A DNA stretch of 64,000 nucleotides from Stygiobacter sp. RIFOXYC2_FULL_38_25. Its GTDB lineage: Bacteria; Bacteroidota; Ignavibacteria; Ignavibacteriales; Melioribacteraceae. The stretch spans positions 62,001 through 126,000 of the forward strand of contig MHAZ01000021.1 in NCBI GenBank assembly GCA_001803165.1, given 5' to 3'. Positions 17,492-25,890 of this stretch are shown one piece after another. Within the stretch, counting starts at the first letter, position 1; each line of letters opens with the position of its first letter. Under the pieces are notes generated by a model. It did not search any database and was not told the DNA's origin. It saw only the letters and a program-made list of their open reading frames with translations. A program made the translations under genes and the position numbers.

Positions 17492-19432
17492 ATGTCCTTC
17501 GAAAAAATAAAATCTTACTGTAACAGTCTAACAAAATACGGTCGGTTAGTTACCCGCGAAGTATCAATTGGTGATATTCCTCTTGGAGGGAAAAACCCGA
17601 TTCGCATTCAATCAATGACTACAACAGATACGATGAATACAATCGCTACAGTTGAGCAATCAATTAGAATGATTAACGCCGGATGTGAATATGTGAGAAT
17701 AACAGCGCCAAGTTTGAAAGAAGCGGAAAACCTTCGCAATATAAAAGATGAATTGAGACGTCGCGGCTATAACGCTCCATTAATTGCCGATATTCATTTC
17801 ACTCCAAATGCAGCCGAGCTTGCCGCGCGGATTGTTGAGAAGGTGCGCGTTAATCCCGGCAACTATGTTGATAAGAAAAAATTCCAAACGATTGAATACA
17901 CAGACGCCGAATACCATGAAGAGTTAGAACGCATACGTGAAAGATTTACTCCGCTCGTAAAAATCTGCAAGGAATATGGTACTGCAATGCGGATTGGAAC
18001 CAACCATGGTTCTTTATCAGATAGAATTATGAGCCGCTACGGGGATACTCCGCTTGGAATGGTGGAATCAGCATTAGAGTTTTTACGTATCTGCGAAGAT
18101 GAAAACTACCACAGCATTGTTCTTTCTATGAAAGCAAGCAATACGCAAGTGATGGTGCAAGCCTACCGTTTGCTTATTGCAAAGATGCATGAAGAAGGAA
18201 TGAATTACCCGTTGCATCTTGGTGTAACGGAAGCCGGCGATGGTGAAGATGGAAGAATTAAATCAGCAGTCGGAATTGGAACTTTGCTAGAAGATGGAAT
18301 TGGAGATACAATCAGAGTTTCGCTTACAGAAGAACCGGAATTTGAATCGCCGGTAGCTATTTCGCTTGCGTCAAGATATGCTAACAGAGAAATGCACAAA
18401 CCAATTACAGAGGTTGATGAATCACCAAAAAACCCTTTTAATTATGAACGGCGTAAAAGTTTTGAAGTTGCGGGAATTGGCGGAACTACAGTTCCGAAAG
18501 TTTTTGCAGATTTCAGTTCAACAGCGATACAGAAGTATGATGAACTAAAAGAAATTGGTTATAGCTACGATGCCGTTACAGATAAATGGAATATAGCCGA
18601 CACAGCTTGCGATTTTTTGTTTCTTGGTAGTAACGATTTGCCTTTCGATGCACCGACAAATTTAAAACTCGTTTACACTTTTGAGAAGTGGAACTCATTT
18701 GAAAACAAAATGAAAGGTTTTCCATATTTCAATTTATTGGAAAGTTACATCAACTCGCCAGCCAAATCTTTTGTATTAAATTTTGTTGAGTTGAATTCAC
18801 TTTCAACTTTCTCCTCTCAACTTTCAACTATCGCAAACGATAAAACTGTTGTGCTGGTTATTACCACAAACAATCTTCATGGAATGGCGGATCAGCGGAG
18901 AATCTTTTTCGAACTGATAAAACAACAAATCAAAAATCCGGTAGTTCTAAAACGTTCTTATTCCAACCAAGAAGAAGAAACGCGTCTTTATGCTTCTACC
19001 GATTTGGGAGCGCTGCTTCTGGATGGCTTTGGCGATGGCGTTTGGCTTGAATCAAATCTCTCCAAAAATTTTATCAACAGAACACTGTTTGGCATTTTGC
19101 AAGCATGCCGTACGAGAATTTCGAAAACCGAGTATATCTCTTGCCCGTCTTGCGGAAGAACGCTCTTCGATTTGGTTGAAGTAACTAATAAAATTCGTAA
19201 GCGGACAGAACATCTTAAAGGTGTAAAGATTGCTGTTATGGGCTGCATAGTTAACGGTCCCGGCGAAATGGCAGACGCTGATTACGGATACGTTGGTTCC
19301 GGAGTGGGTAAAATTACTCTTTACCGCGGCAAAGAGGTTCTAAAGCGCAATATAGGCTCCGAAAACGCTCTTGACGAGTTAATCGGGTTAATTAAGGAAG
19401 ATGGAAACTGGGTTGAAGCGCCAAAAATCTAA
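17492..19432 (+). CDS. ispG: 4-hydroxy-3-methylbut-2-enyl diphosphate synthase
   Basis: Iron-sulfur enzyme of the MEP isoprenoid pathway, converting MEcPP to HMBPP. At 646 residues it is the long form found in Bacteroidota, Chlorobi and plants, with an inserted central domain (about 290-540) between the N-terminal TIM barrel (VSIGDIPLGGKNPIRIQSMT) and the C-terminal reductase-like domain. The latter carries the [4Fe-4S] cysteines in SCPSCGRT and MGCIVNGPGE. A second gene is separated by a leader with a terminator. The assignment is firm. Confidence 0.96.
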   Translation: MSFEKIKSYCNSLTKYGRLVTREVSIGDIPLGGKNPIRIQSMTTTDTMNTIATVEQSIRMINAGCEYVRITAPSLKEAENLRNIKDELRRRGYNAPLIADIHFTPNAAELAARIVEKVRVNPGNYVDKKKFQTIEYTDAEYHEELERIRERFTPLVKICKEYGTAMRIGTNHGSLSDRIMSRYGDTPLGMVESALEFLRICEDENYHSIVLSMKASNTQVMVQAYRLLIAKMHEEGMNYPLHLGVTEAGDGEDGRIKSAVGIGTLLEDGIGDTIRVSLTEEPEFESPVAISLASRYANREMHKPITEVDESPKNPFNYERRKSFEVAGIGGTTVPKVFADFSSTAIQKYDELKEIGYSYDAVTDKWNIADTACDFLFLGSNDLPFDAPTNLKLVYTFEKWNSFENKMKGFPYFNLLESYINSPAKSFVLNFVELNSLSTFSSQLSTIANDKTVVLVITTNNLHGMADQRRIFFELIKQQIKNPVVLKRSYSNQEEETRLYASTDLGALLLDGFGDGVWLESNLSKNFINRTLFGILQACRTRISKTEYISCPSCGRTLFDLVEVTNKIRKRTEHLKGVKIAVMGCIVNGPGEMADADYGYVGSGVGKITLYRGKEVLKRNIGSENALDELIGLIKEDGNWVEAPKI

Positions 19433-19557
19433 TTTTGGAGCGGCTTGAAGTTATGCCTCAGAAATGATATATTTTGAGCAAGAATATGAGTAATTTTTCT
19501 AAAAAAATAGATATAAAATTTAAAACCGCGCTTCTCAGAAGTCTGTGAAACGTAAAT

Positions 19558-19592
19558 GCACTCCCAAATTTAACCGGAGTGCTTTTTTTTTA
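19558..19592 (+). terminator. Terminator directly before the Nif3 start
   Basis: GCACTCC at 19558-19564 pairs with GGAGTGC at 19576-19582, followed by nine T. The ATG of the next gene begins three bases after the T-run, and the only GGAG is inside the stem, so this hairpin could act as an attenuator for that gene as well as end the ispG message. Confidence 0.75.
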
Positions 19593-19594
19593 TT

Positions 19595-20713
19595 ATGACT
19601 ATATGTGATCTGACTAAATATTTGGAAGATTGGGCACCGCCGGGCGCCGCTTGGGAACGAGACAACGTAGGACTTCAAGTTGGCTCGCAGGCGGAAAGGT
19701 TGAAGAATATTTTGCTTTGCCTCGAGCTCGATGAAGAAGTCCTCAAAGAAGCCATTCAAAAAAATTGTAATTTGATTTTCACTCATCACCCTTTCATTTT
19801 TTATCCTATTAAAAGATTAGATACAGAAAAAAATCAACAAGCCCAGCTCATCGAAAAACTTTTTAAGAATAACATCACTCTTTACTCCGCACATACAAAT
19901 TTAGATTTCACAAAAGAGGGCGTTTCGTTTGAGCTCGCTCATGCGCTAAGACTTAAGAATATAAAGTTCTTGGAAAATGAAGAATCGAACCAGCTAAAAG
20001 TTGTAATTTTTGCTCCAATTGAAAGAGTTGATGAAATTGCCAACGCAATGTTTCTTGCCGGCGCCGGAAAAATTGGCGAATATGATGCGTGCAGTTTCAG
20101 ATTAAACGGTGAAGGAACTTTCCGCGGCTCGAGTAAATCGAATCCTGCTGTTGGTAAGAAAGAACAATTTGAGACTGTAAATGAAGTTAGACTTGAAGTA
20201 CTTGTTGATTCATGGAATTTGAATAAAGTACTTGGCGCAATGTTAAAAACTCATCCTTACGAAGAACCCGCTTACGATGTTTATCCTTTGAAAAATAAGA
20301 ACACAAATTACGGTGCCGGTGCTATTGGAGAACTTGATACCGAAATGAATGAGAAAAGCTTTCTTCTTCATGTAAGCAAATCCTTGAAGATAAAGAACTT
20401 TAAATACAGCGATGGAAGAAACAGAAAGATTAAGAAGGTAGCAGTCTGCGGTGGTGCCGGAGCCGACATGCTTGGTAAAGCAATTTCGAGCTGTGCCGAT
20501 GCTTTTATTACTTCCGATATAAAGTATCATAATTATCACGACGCAAAAGGAAAAATTTTATTTATAGATGCTGGGCATTTTGAAACGGAAATTTTCTCAA
20601 TGAATGCCGTGGAAAGAAAAATCAAAAAGTTTTTGGAAGAAGAATTAGAAGACCGTGTTAAGGTTTTCAAATATTCGGGTTCAACAAACCCGGTAAAGTT
20701 TTATAAACAATAA
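19595..20713 (+). CDS. Nif3-like dinuclear metal centre protein (YqfO type)
   Basis: Member of the Nif3/DUF34 family (GTP cyclohydrolase I type 2 homologues). The N- and C-terminal halves carry the metal ligands: TNDxVGLQxG-like DNVGLQVG, THHPFIFYP, SAHTNLDF and the late DAGHFETE. Between them is an inserted CutA/PII-like domain (about residues 130-230, ending HPYEEPAYDVYPL), which makes 372 residues, the YqfO form. Start MTICDLTKYLEDWAPP is canonical. The start abuts a terminator hairpin and lacks its own free Shine-Dalgarno. The next gene follows after ten bases. Confidence 0.92.
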   Translation: MTICDLTKYLEDWAPPGAAWERDNVGLQVGSQAERLKNILLCLELDEEVLKEAIQKNCNLIFTHHPFIFYPIKRLDTEKNQQAQLIEKLFKNNITLYSAHTNLDFTKEGVSFELAHALRLKNIKFLENEESNQLKVVIFAPIERVDEIANAMFLAGAGKIGEYDACSFRLNGEGTFRGSSKSNPAVGKKEQFETVNEVRLEVLVDSWNLNKVLGAMLKTHPYEEPAYDVYPLKNKNTNYGAGAIGELDTEMNEKSFLLHVSKSLKIKNFKYSDGRNRKIKKVAVCGGAGADMLGKAISSCADAFITSDIKYHNYHDAKGKILFIDAGHFETEIFSMNAVERKIKKFLEEELEDRVKVFKYSGSTNPVKFYKQ

Positions 20714-20723
20714 GGAGTCTAAA

Positions 20724-21461
20724 TTGGTAGATCGTCTTTCAACACTATTTGAGCTGCAGTTAATTGACAATCAGCTTGATGAGCTTGAGGAACTTCGCGG
20801 TGATCTTCCTGCGGCAGTCAATGAGCTAAAGTCTCAGATTAAATCGCTCGAAGAGCAAGTTGAAGCAAAGGAAGAGGAGAAGGAAAATTCTCTTGAGAAG
20901 CGCAAACAAAATGATGATGACGTTGAGCGTCTTACAAACAATCTTAAAAAATTCAAAGCCCAGCTCTATCAAGTGCGTAACAATAAAGAGTACGATGCTC
21001 TTACTAAAGAAATTGACCATGCCGAAGAGCAAACCGGTAAACTTGAGGCTGAAACAAAAGCTCTTGAAGAATTAGTAGAAAAGCTAAAAAGAGAAATCAA
21101 AGAAGTTGAACCTCAGCTTGAAAAACTAACCGAAGACTTAAAAGAAAAAGAAACCGAGCTGAAACAGATCATCAAAACTAACGAGCGCGAAGAAGCTAGA
21201 TTGAAAGATAAACGTGATAAGGTTGCGCATAAAGTTAAGAAACCGGACTACAACACTTACATGAGAATCCGTAAAGCTCTAAACGGTAAAGCTGTTTCCT
21301 TTATCAACCGCTCGGCTTGTTCCGGCTGTCATAACGTTGTTCCGCCTCAAAGACAGCTTGAAATCAAATCTAACAAAAGAATTTTCTCTTGCGAGTCTTG
21401 CGGCAGAATTTTGATTAGTCAAGAAATTGCAGAAGAAGCCGAAAAGAAAATACAGTTCTAA
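20724..21461 (+). CDS. Coiled-coil zinc-ribbon protein (CT398-like)
   Basis: A 245-residue cytosolic protein: a long coiled coil (about residues 15-175, Glu/Lys-rich) followed by a C4 zinc ribbon (CSGCHNVVPP ... FSCESCGRIL). This is the architecture of the CT398/zf-RING_7 family, often encoded next to Nif3, as here; the role is unknown, though a nucleic-acid or export link has been proposed for relatives. Start is TTG with AAGGAG seven bases upstream. It ends at a strong terminator. Confidence 0.88.
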   Translation: MVDRLSTLFELQLIDNQLDELEELRGDLPAAVNELKSQIKSLEEQVEAKEEEKENSLEKRKQNDDDVERLTNNLKKFKAQLYQVRNNKEYDALTKEIDHAEEQTGKLEAETKALEELVEKLKREIKEVEPQLEKLTEDLKEKETELKQIIKTNEREEARLKDKRDKVAHKVKKPDYNTYMRIRKALNGKAVSFINRSACSGCHNVVPPQRQLEIKSNKRIFSCESCGRILISQEIAEEAEKKIQF

Positions 21462-21468
21462 AATTTAC

Positions 21469-21492
21469 AATCCCGCTTCGGCGGGATTTTTT
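21469..21492 (+). terminator. Terminator (TCCCGC-TTCG-GCGGGA)
   Basis: TCCCGC at 21471-21476, tetraloop TTCG, GCGGGA at 21481-21486 and a T-run. The same hairpin, and partly similar sequence after it, recurs at 25676-25701. Confidence 0.88.
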
Positions 21493-21730
21493 GCACTTGT
21501 ATCTTCAAAAATCTTCCCTTAAGTTGAAAGCGAAAAATAAAACAATAAAAAAGGGCGGGACTCGCTGCAAAATTGGGGTCTCAATTAAAAACACACTTAT
21601 AGTTCGCTACAAAAGTAAAAAACACCAAGATAAAAATAGATTGCAATAAGGCATTACGTTTTTGTTATGTGTAAAAGATGGCTGAGTTATATCTAATCAA
21701 GTTTATTCTTTTACACAGAAAATTGTAAAT
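21493..21730. other. Non-coding stretch before the 21-bp array
   Basis: No gene seen. The first ~100 bases (TTGCACTTGTATCTTC..., ending GGGGTCTCAATT) resemble the stretch after 25702 (TTGCACTTGTAATTTTG..., ending GGGGTCTTAATT). The last 21 bases look like a weak extra unit of the following array. Confidence 0.5.
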
Positions 21731-22003
21731 ATCTCAAAAGAAAATTGAGTTGTTACAAAGCCAAATTAATGCTGCGCAAAACAATGTTTGGGTTCGGCAA
21801 AACAAAAGTGAACTTGTGCAAAAGAGAAGTGTGGTCTCACAAAACTCATTTATTATGAAGCAAAACACATTTTAAGTGCCGTAAAATAAAAGTGATGTCT
21901 TGTAAAACGTAATTAATGTGACGTAAAGCACGTTTTGAATGTTGTAAAATGAAAGTGCGCTAATGAAAAACAAAAGTAAAGTACCACAAAACCGGATTTT
22001 AAA
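21731..22003. repeat. Array of thirteen degenerate 21-bp units
   Basis: Cutting the sequence every 21 bases from 21731 puts the word (G/A/T)(C/T)AAA(A/G) at unit positions 4-9 in nearly all thirteen units without one insertion or deletion. Units 1-7 and 13 mostly have C at position 5; units 8-11 have T. The second half of the unit alternates between AAAAGTG-like and ATTTTAAG-like versions. There are no unique spacers, so it is not a CRISPR array. Twenty-one bases equal two helical turns and seven codons. It stands directly upstream of an all-helical protein of unknown function. Confidence 0.85.
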
Positions 22004-22087
22004 GGAATTATTGTGTTTTACCTTTGAAATGTGGGTTTTGAGGTAAATAAACAAAAATAAAACACAAGAAGAAGAGGAAAAACAACT

Positions 22088-22780
22088 ATGAACCGCCATG
22101 AAGCCAACAAACTAAACATGCTGAAAGCAGTAAATGCAGTATTAGAAGGCGGCTTAACAATAGTTACCGAATACCCGGCACTAAGTGAAGCCGCTACAGA
22201 GCTAAAAACCAAAATAGCCGAGATAAACGCAATTGATAATAAGTTTAGTACAAGCATAGACGGCAAGACCAGCACAAAGAATCTGTTTGAAGATGAACTG
22301 ATAGAAGATTTAATGCCGGTTAAGGCGGCTTTGTATGCCTACGCAGTAAGAAATAAGAACGAAGAACTAAAAGTGTTAACGAAAGAAAGTGAAAGTACCC
22401 TTAAAAGAATGCGAGACCCGGAATTTTTACAGAAAGCAGAGTTGATAAAAACAGAAGCGCAAAAGCATTTGACTGACTTGGTTGCTTATAAAATAACAGA
22501 AACAGACTTGACAGAACTGCAAGAAAAAATAACTGCATTTGGAGAAGCGTTAGATGGAAAAGATACCGGATTTGCAAACCGGGGCGCTTTAAGAATAGCG
22601 TTAACGGAAAAATTTGATGAAGCTGATAGTATTTTAACCGAACAGCTTGACGCGCTGATTGAATTGGTTAGAAAAACCAACACATTGTTTTATGACCAGT
22701 ATTACTCTGCAAGAGTAATTAAGGATTTAGGTACACCACAAAAAACAGAAGAAGTAAAAACACCGGAACCGGTAAAATAA
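22088..22780 (+). CDS. All-helical protein of unknown function
   Basis: I do not recognise a characterised family. The 230 residues have no signal peptide or membrane segment and look entirely helical, with Lys/Glu-rich amphipathic stretches and an Ala-rich middle. The end reads LFYDQYYSARVIKDLG followed by a short Pro/Glu/Lys tail. I recall similar uncharacterised ~210-230-residue helical proteins ending in a FYxxYxxARVI motif in other Bacteroidota, but cannot verify this. GAGG lies about ten bases before the ATG. A long untranslated region with a 21-bp repeat array precedes it, and a GAGACGG/CCGTCTC hairpin follows. Confidence 0.75.
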   Translation: MNRHEANKLNMLKAVNAVLEGGLTIVTEYPALSEAATELKTKIAEINAIDNKFSTSIDGKTSTKNLFEDELIEDLMPVKAALYAYAVRNKNEELKVLTKESESTLKRMRDPEFLQKAELIKTEAQKHLTDLVAYKITETDLTELQEKITAFGEALDGKDTGFANRGALRIALTEKFDEADSILTEQLDALIELVRKTNTLFYDQYYSARVIKDLGTPQKTEEVKTPEPVK

Positions 22781-22789
22781 ATTAACGTA

Positions 22790-22812
22790 GAGACGGATCG
22801 ATGAGCCGTCTC
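22790..22812. repeat. GAGACGG...CCGTCTC hairpin repeat
   Basis: Inverted repeat after the helical-protein gene, with GTAGAGACGG at its left edge. It resembles the GTAGAGACGCC hairpins at 54669-54696 and 57156-57183 and may serve as a weak terminator. Confidence 0.5.
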
Positions 22813-22904
22813 AAAAGAAAAACAGACTTCACCACGGAGCGTTTCTACGAAAAGTAAAAAGTAACAGGAAAAACCGTTACCGCAAAAAATAATTAGGAGC
22901 TAAA

Positions 22905-24026
22905 ATGAAGAAAGCACTTTTGATACTATTTTTTATTTGTACTTTAATCCAAGCACAACAGTCAACACAGAATCTGTCAGAATTATGGATTCACGTATTG
23001 TATGTTGGTGGAGGTAACCAATTAAATTTCGAGGCAACTATTTCCTCTGCATCCCATTGGGATTTTCAAAACAATTTAGTAACAAATAATGATTATACTT
23101 ACCAACAGGAAATTGTTCAACCCTCAGATCCAAATGCCCGTTTCAATTTTAAGGATACTTATACAAATGGCATGAGCAAGGGATTATATAATATTACAGT
23201 TAAGAATAGCAATGGTACTATTTTAGCGAGTTTTGCTTATGACCTAAGGACTTCAAAGGACTATCTGGGCAGTTCTCCGGATTTAGAAGTAAATTATTAC
23301 GCTAATACTTCAGAATTTAGATTAACAGAAACCGATGTAGTAATTGAAGGATATGTTAATTCTTGGGACGAGGTACCAGAATTAGCTCCCTACCAGCAAA
23401 CAGACTTATTTGAACCACAGGCACCAACAAATTTATTTGTGTATTCAAACGGTGGACATCCTCAGTTAAATTGGAATAATAATTATCAAGAGGATTATTG
23501 GACTATGGTTGATGTTTATAGAGGGGAGGTTTATTCCGGCTATCCCACTTCATTTAGTCTAATTGCTTCGCTAAACTCAAACGCTACATCTTACTACGAT
23601 ACCCGTTATTCTACTGGGAGCGGTGCAATGGCTTACTATAAAGTTTGCAAAAGAAATAATCAAAGAAATTCTGCATTTTCTAATGTAGTTAATATTAGTA
23701 TAATACCTCATAAAGTAACAGAAGGAAATAACGAATCAAATAAGTTAAACAAAAATGAGAAACATGAAAATTTACTTTTTCAAAATTACCCTAACCCATT
23801 TAATCCATCAACTGAAATAACATTTCAATTAGCAGAAAATAGTAATATTCATCTGGAAATATTTGATGTTTTAGGAAGAAAAGTAGTAACTCTTGCCGAG
23901 GGCCATTTTGGAAAGGGATTACATAGAATGAATTTTGATGCTTCAAAAATACCCTCGGGTATATATTATTACCGTCTTATTATCGGTAATATTTCTTATT
24001 GCAAAAAAATGTTAATTACAAAGTAG
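22905..24026 (+). CDS. Secreted protein with T9SS sorting tail
   Basis: Exported protein of 373 residues: signal peptide (MKKALLILFFICTLIQAQ), an unrecognised beta-rich region, a fibronectin-III-like stretch (about 165-265, from PTNLFVYSNGGHPQLNWN), and a C-terminal type IX sorting domain (about 290-373: NYPNPFNPSTEITF, then VLGRKVVTLAEG, PSGIYYYRL and the terminal KKMLITK). T9SS cargo is moved across the outer membrane and often attached to the surface. It is followed after seven bases by another T9SS protein, so the two are probably co-expressed. The ligand or enzyme activity is unknown. Confidence 0.87.
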   Translation: MKKALLILFFICTLIQAQQSTQNLSELWIHVLYVGGGNQLNFEATISSASHWDFQNNLVTNNDYTYQQEIVQPSDPNARFNFKDTYTNGMSKGLYNITVKNSNGTILASFAYDLRTSKDYLGSSPDLEVNYYANTSEFRLTETDVVIEGYVNSWDEVPELAPYQQTDLFEPQAPTNLFVYSNGGHPQLNWNNNYQEDYWTMVDVYRGEVYSGYPTSFSLIASLNSNATSYYDTRYSTGSGAMAYYKVCKRNNQRNSAFSNVVNISIIPHKVTEGNNESNKLNKNEKHENLLFQNYPNPFNPSTEITFQLAENSNIHLEIFDVLGRKVVTLAEGHFGKGLHRMNFDASKIPSGIYYYRLIIGNISYCKKMLITK

Positions 24027-24033
24027 GCGAACT

Positions 24034-25626
24034 ATGAAAAAAATAACTTTTCTAATCTTTTTTTTGCTCCCACAAATTTTATTCTCTCAAAGCAAAATTA
24101 ATTATCAGTTACTTAATGCTAATAATATTCATTTACTATTACAAAATATAGGAAATATGAACTATAGAAATTATGCTAATGGAGGAGGGATTTGGAAACT
24201 TATAGTTCGGGATACAGTTATTATTTTTGATCAAGGTCCATGGATCATTGGAAAAATAAATAACAAAATCCATTTAGCATTTGAACAATGGTCTGGTAAT
24301 TACTCCCCTGGACCAATACTTAACAACATTGCAGCAATGCAATACAAACCGGAGGACTCTCTTAAGTACCGCATTTATAAAATATCGAGAGGAGACGATA
24401 ATTCTGATAAGGATTATCTTGAATGGCCAATTGAATTTGGTGCACCCAAAACAAAAGACGGTAAACCAAAACTATTTCAAGATCAAATGCTTTGGGCTGT
24501 GTTTAATGAATACGATCCGGCATTTATTTATAAGTATCCGTGGAAAGATTCACTTCCTCAAACTCCAATTGAGATACAGCAATTGGCATATGCTAAGAAA
24601 GGAAATAGTAAAGACGAAGTAGATATATTCTCGAACATTGTGTTCTTTGAATGGACAATAATTAACAAAGGGAAATTTCCGATTGATTCAGCTTACTTTT
24701 CTTTTTGGACAGATATTGATTTTGGTCTAAATGCAATAGGAGGCTCTGGGATTAGAGAATATAATATTCCGCAGATAGATTCAACGAGTGGACTTGGGTA
24801 TTTATGGTCAAATACAACAGATCCACAACCAGCTGTTGGTTATGTAATGTTGTATGGTCCTTCTGTTCCAGCAAACGGGGCAAAAGCAATATACAAAGGT
24901 AAAGAACGACCCCATTATAAGAATCTCGAAGTAACCTCAAACGATGCGTTTTTTGGCGGAGGAGCTGGAGTTCCATACAGATTATCAACATCTACTGCCG
25001 AAGCTTGGAATATTGCGAGAGGTTTATATACAAATGGGATTGTTAAAACCAATCCTTCAGAGAACAAACCAACAAAATTTACTTTTAGTGGAGATCCAGT
25101 TACTAATAAGGGTTGGATTTGGAACGGGACTTATACAGGCGGAGGAGCAGGTTTTAATTTGTTTAGTGGTCCATTTAATCTAGCTCCAAACGATACGCAG
25201 TGGGTAATGATGGCACTTGTGCCTGCGCTTGGTAAAGATTACAAGGAAAGTATTACCATTATGCGCAATAAAGTTAAGCTGTTAAAATCTTTGCCGTATG
25301 ATAGTTTAGCTTTCGGAAGAAAAGCAGTAATGGTTGGGGTTGAAAATAGAAAAGATATACCAATGCAAATTAGCTTAGAACAGAACTATCCTAATCCGTT
25401 TAATCCGGAAACAACGATAGAGTTCTCGTTGCCCAAAGAAGGAAGATATGTGCTTGGAGTATTTAACATACTTGGAGAAAGGGTGAAAGAATTAGCAGAT
25501 AGAGAATTTGAAGCCGGTTATCACGAAGTAAGTTTTGACGGTAGCCGTTTTAGCAGTGGAGTATATTTTTACTGTTTGCGGGGAGACGGTGTAAACCTAG
25601 TAAAGAAGATGATGCTTGTGAAATAG
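24034..25626 (+). CDS. Secreted protein with T9SS sorting tail
   Basis: Exported protein of 530 residues with a signal peptide (about 1-19) and a C-terminal type IX sorting domain (about 445-530: NYPNPFNPETTIEFSLP, ILGERVKEL, SSGVYFYCLRG, VKKMMLVK). The ~420 residues between are a beta-rich extracellular region with many Trp and Gly residues (YWSFWTDIDFGLN-like segments); I recognise no enzyme motif. It forms a pair with the preceding T9SS protein. Base use is more AT-rich than in the housekeeping genes nearby, consistent with an accessory block. Confidence 0.85.
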   Translation: MKKITFLIFFLLPQILFSQSKINYQLLNANNIHLLLQNIGNMNYRNYANGGGIWKLIVRDTVIIFDQGPWIIGKINNKIHLAFEQWSGNYSPGPILNNIAAMQYKPEDSLKYRIYKISRGDDNSDKDYLEWPIEFGAPKTKDGKPKLFQDQMLWAVFNEYDPAFIYKYPWKDSLPQTPIEIQQLAYAKKGNSKDEVDIFSNIVFFEWTIINKGKFPIDSAYFSFWTDIDFGLNAIGGSGIREYNIPQIDSTSGLGYLWSNTTDPQPAVGYVMLYGPSVPANGAKAIYKGKERPHYKNLEVTSNDAFFGGGAGVPYRLSTSTAEAWNIARGLYTNGIVKTNPSENKPTKFTFSGDPVTNKGWIWNGTYTGGGAGFNLFSGPFNLAPNDTQWVMMALVPALGKDYKESITIMRNKVKLLKSLPYDSLAFGRKAVMVGVENRKDIPMQISLEQNYPNPFNPETTIEFSLPKEGRYVLGVFNILGERVKELADREFEAGYHEVSFDGSRFSSGVYFYCLRGDGVNLVKKMMLVK

Positions 25627-25675
25627 CGGTTAGCAATCTGCATACTTCAAGGCAAAAGTCCCGGTTCTGTTTTGC

Positions 25676-25701
25676 AATCCCGCTTCGGCGGGATTTTTTT
25701 T
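25676..25701 (+). terminator. Terminator (copy of the 21469 hairpin)
   Basis: TCCCGC-TTCG-GCGGGA with eight T, identical in stem and loop to the hairpin at 21469-21492. It closes the T9SS gene pair. Confidence 0.88.
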
Positions 25702-25728
25702 GTCCCAAATTTTGCACTTGTAATTTTG
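25699..25728 (+). promoter_or_regulatory. Bacteroidota-type promoter candidate
   Basis: TTTG at 25699-25702, 18 bases, then TAATTTTG at 25721-25728. It starts inside the T-run of the terminator and would drive the next gene with a leader of about 155 bases. Confidence 0.4.
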
Positions 25729-25890
25729 CTTCTCTCCTTTTAGTTTGAAAACAGAAACGAACAATACTAATCGTCTAGGCTCTTATAATTTTCCGGGGTC
25801 TTAATTGTGCGGCAATCAAGAATATTTCAGCTTTATCCAATAGATTAGAAATTAATTATCTGTTTTCCTCTAAAGCATAGGGACTTTATT

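Noticed and set aside
18205-19248. Minus-strand frames within ispG
   Set aside because: They are shadows of a well-supported, conserved gene on the plus strand.
21731-22003. CRISPR array
   Set aside because: Units are contiguous with no unique spacers, the repeats are far too degenerate, and no cas gene is near.
21872-22099. 75-codon minus-strand frame in the 21-bp array
   Set aside because: It only reflects the 21-base period (seven codons), starts inside the next gene, and the pattern continues past stops.
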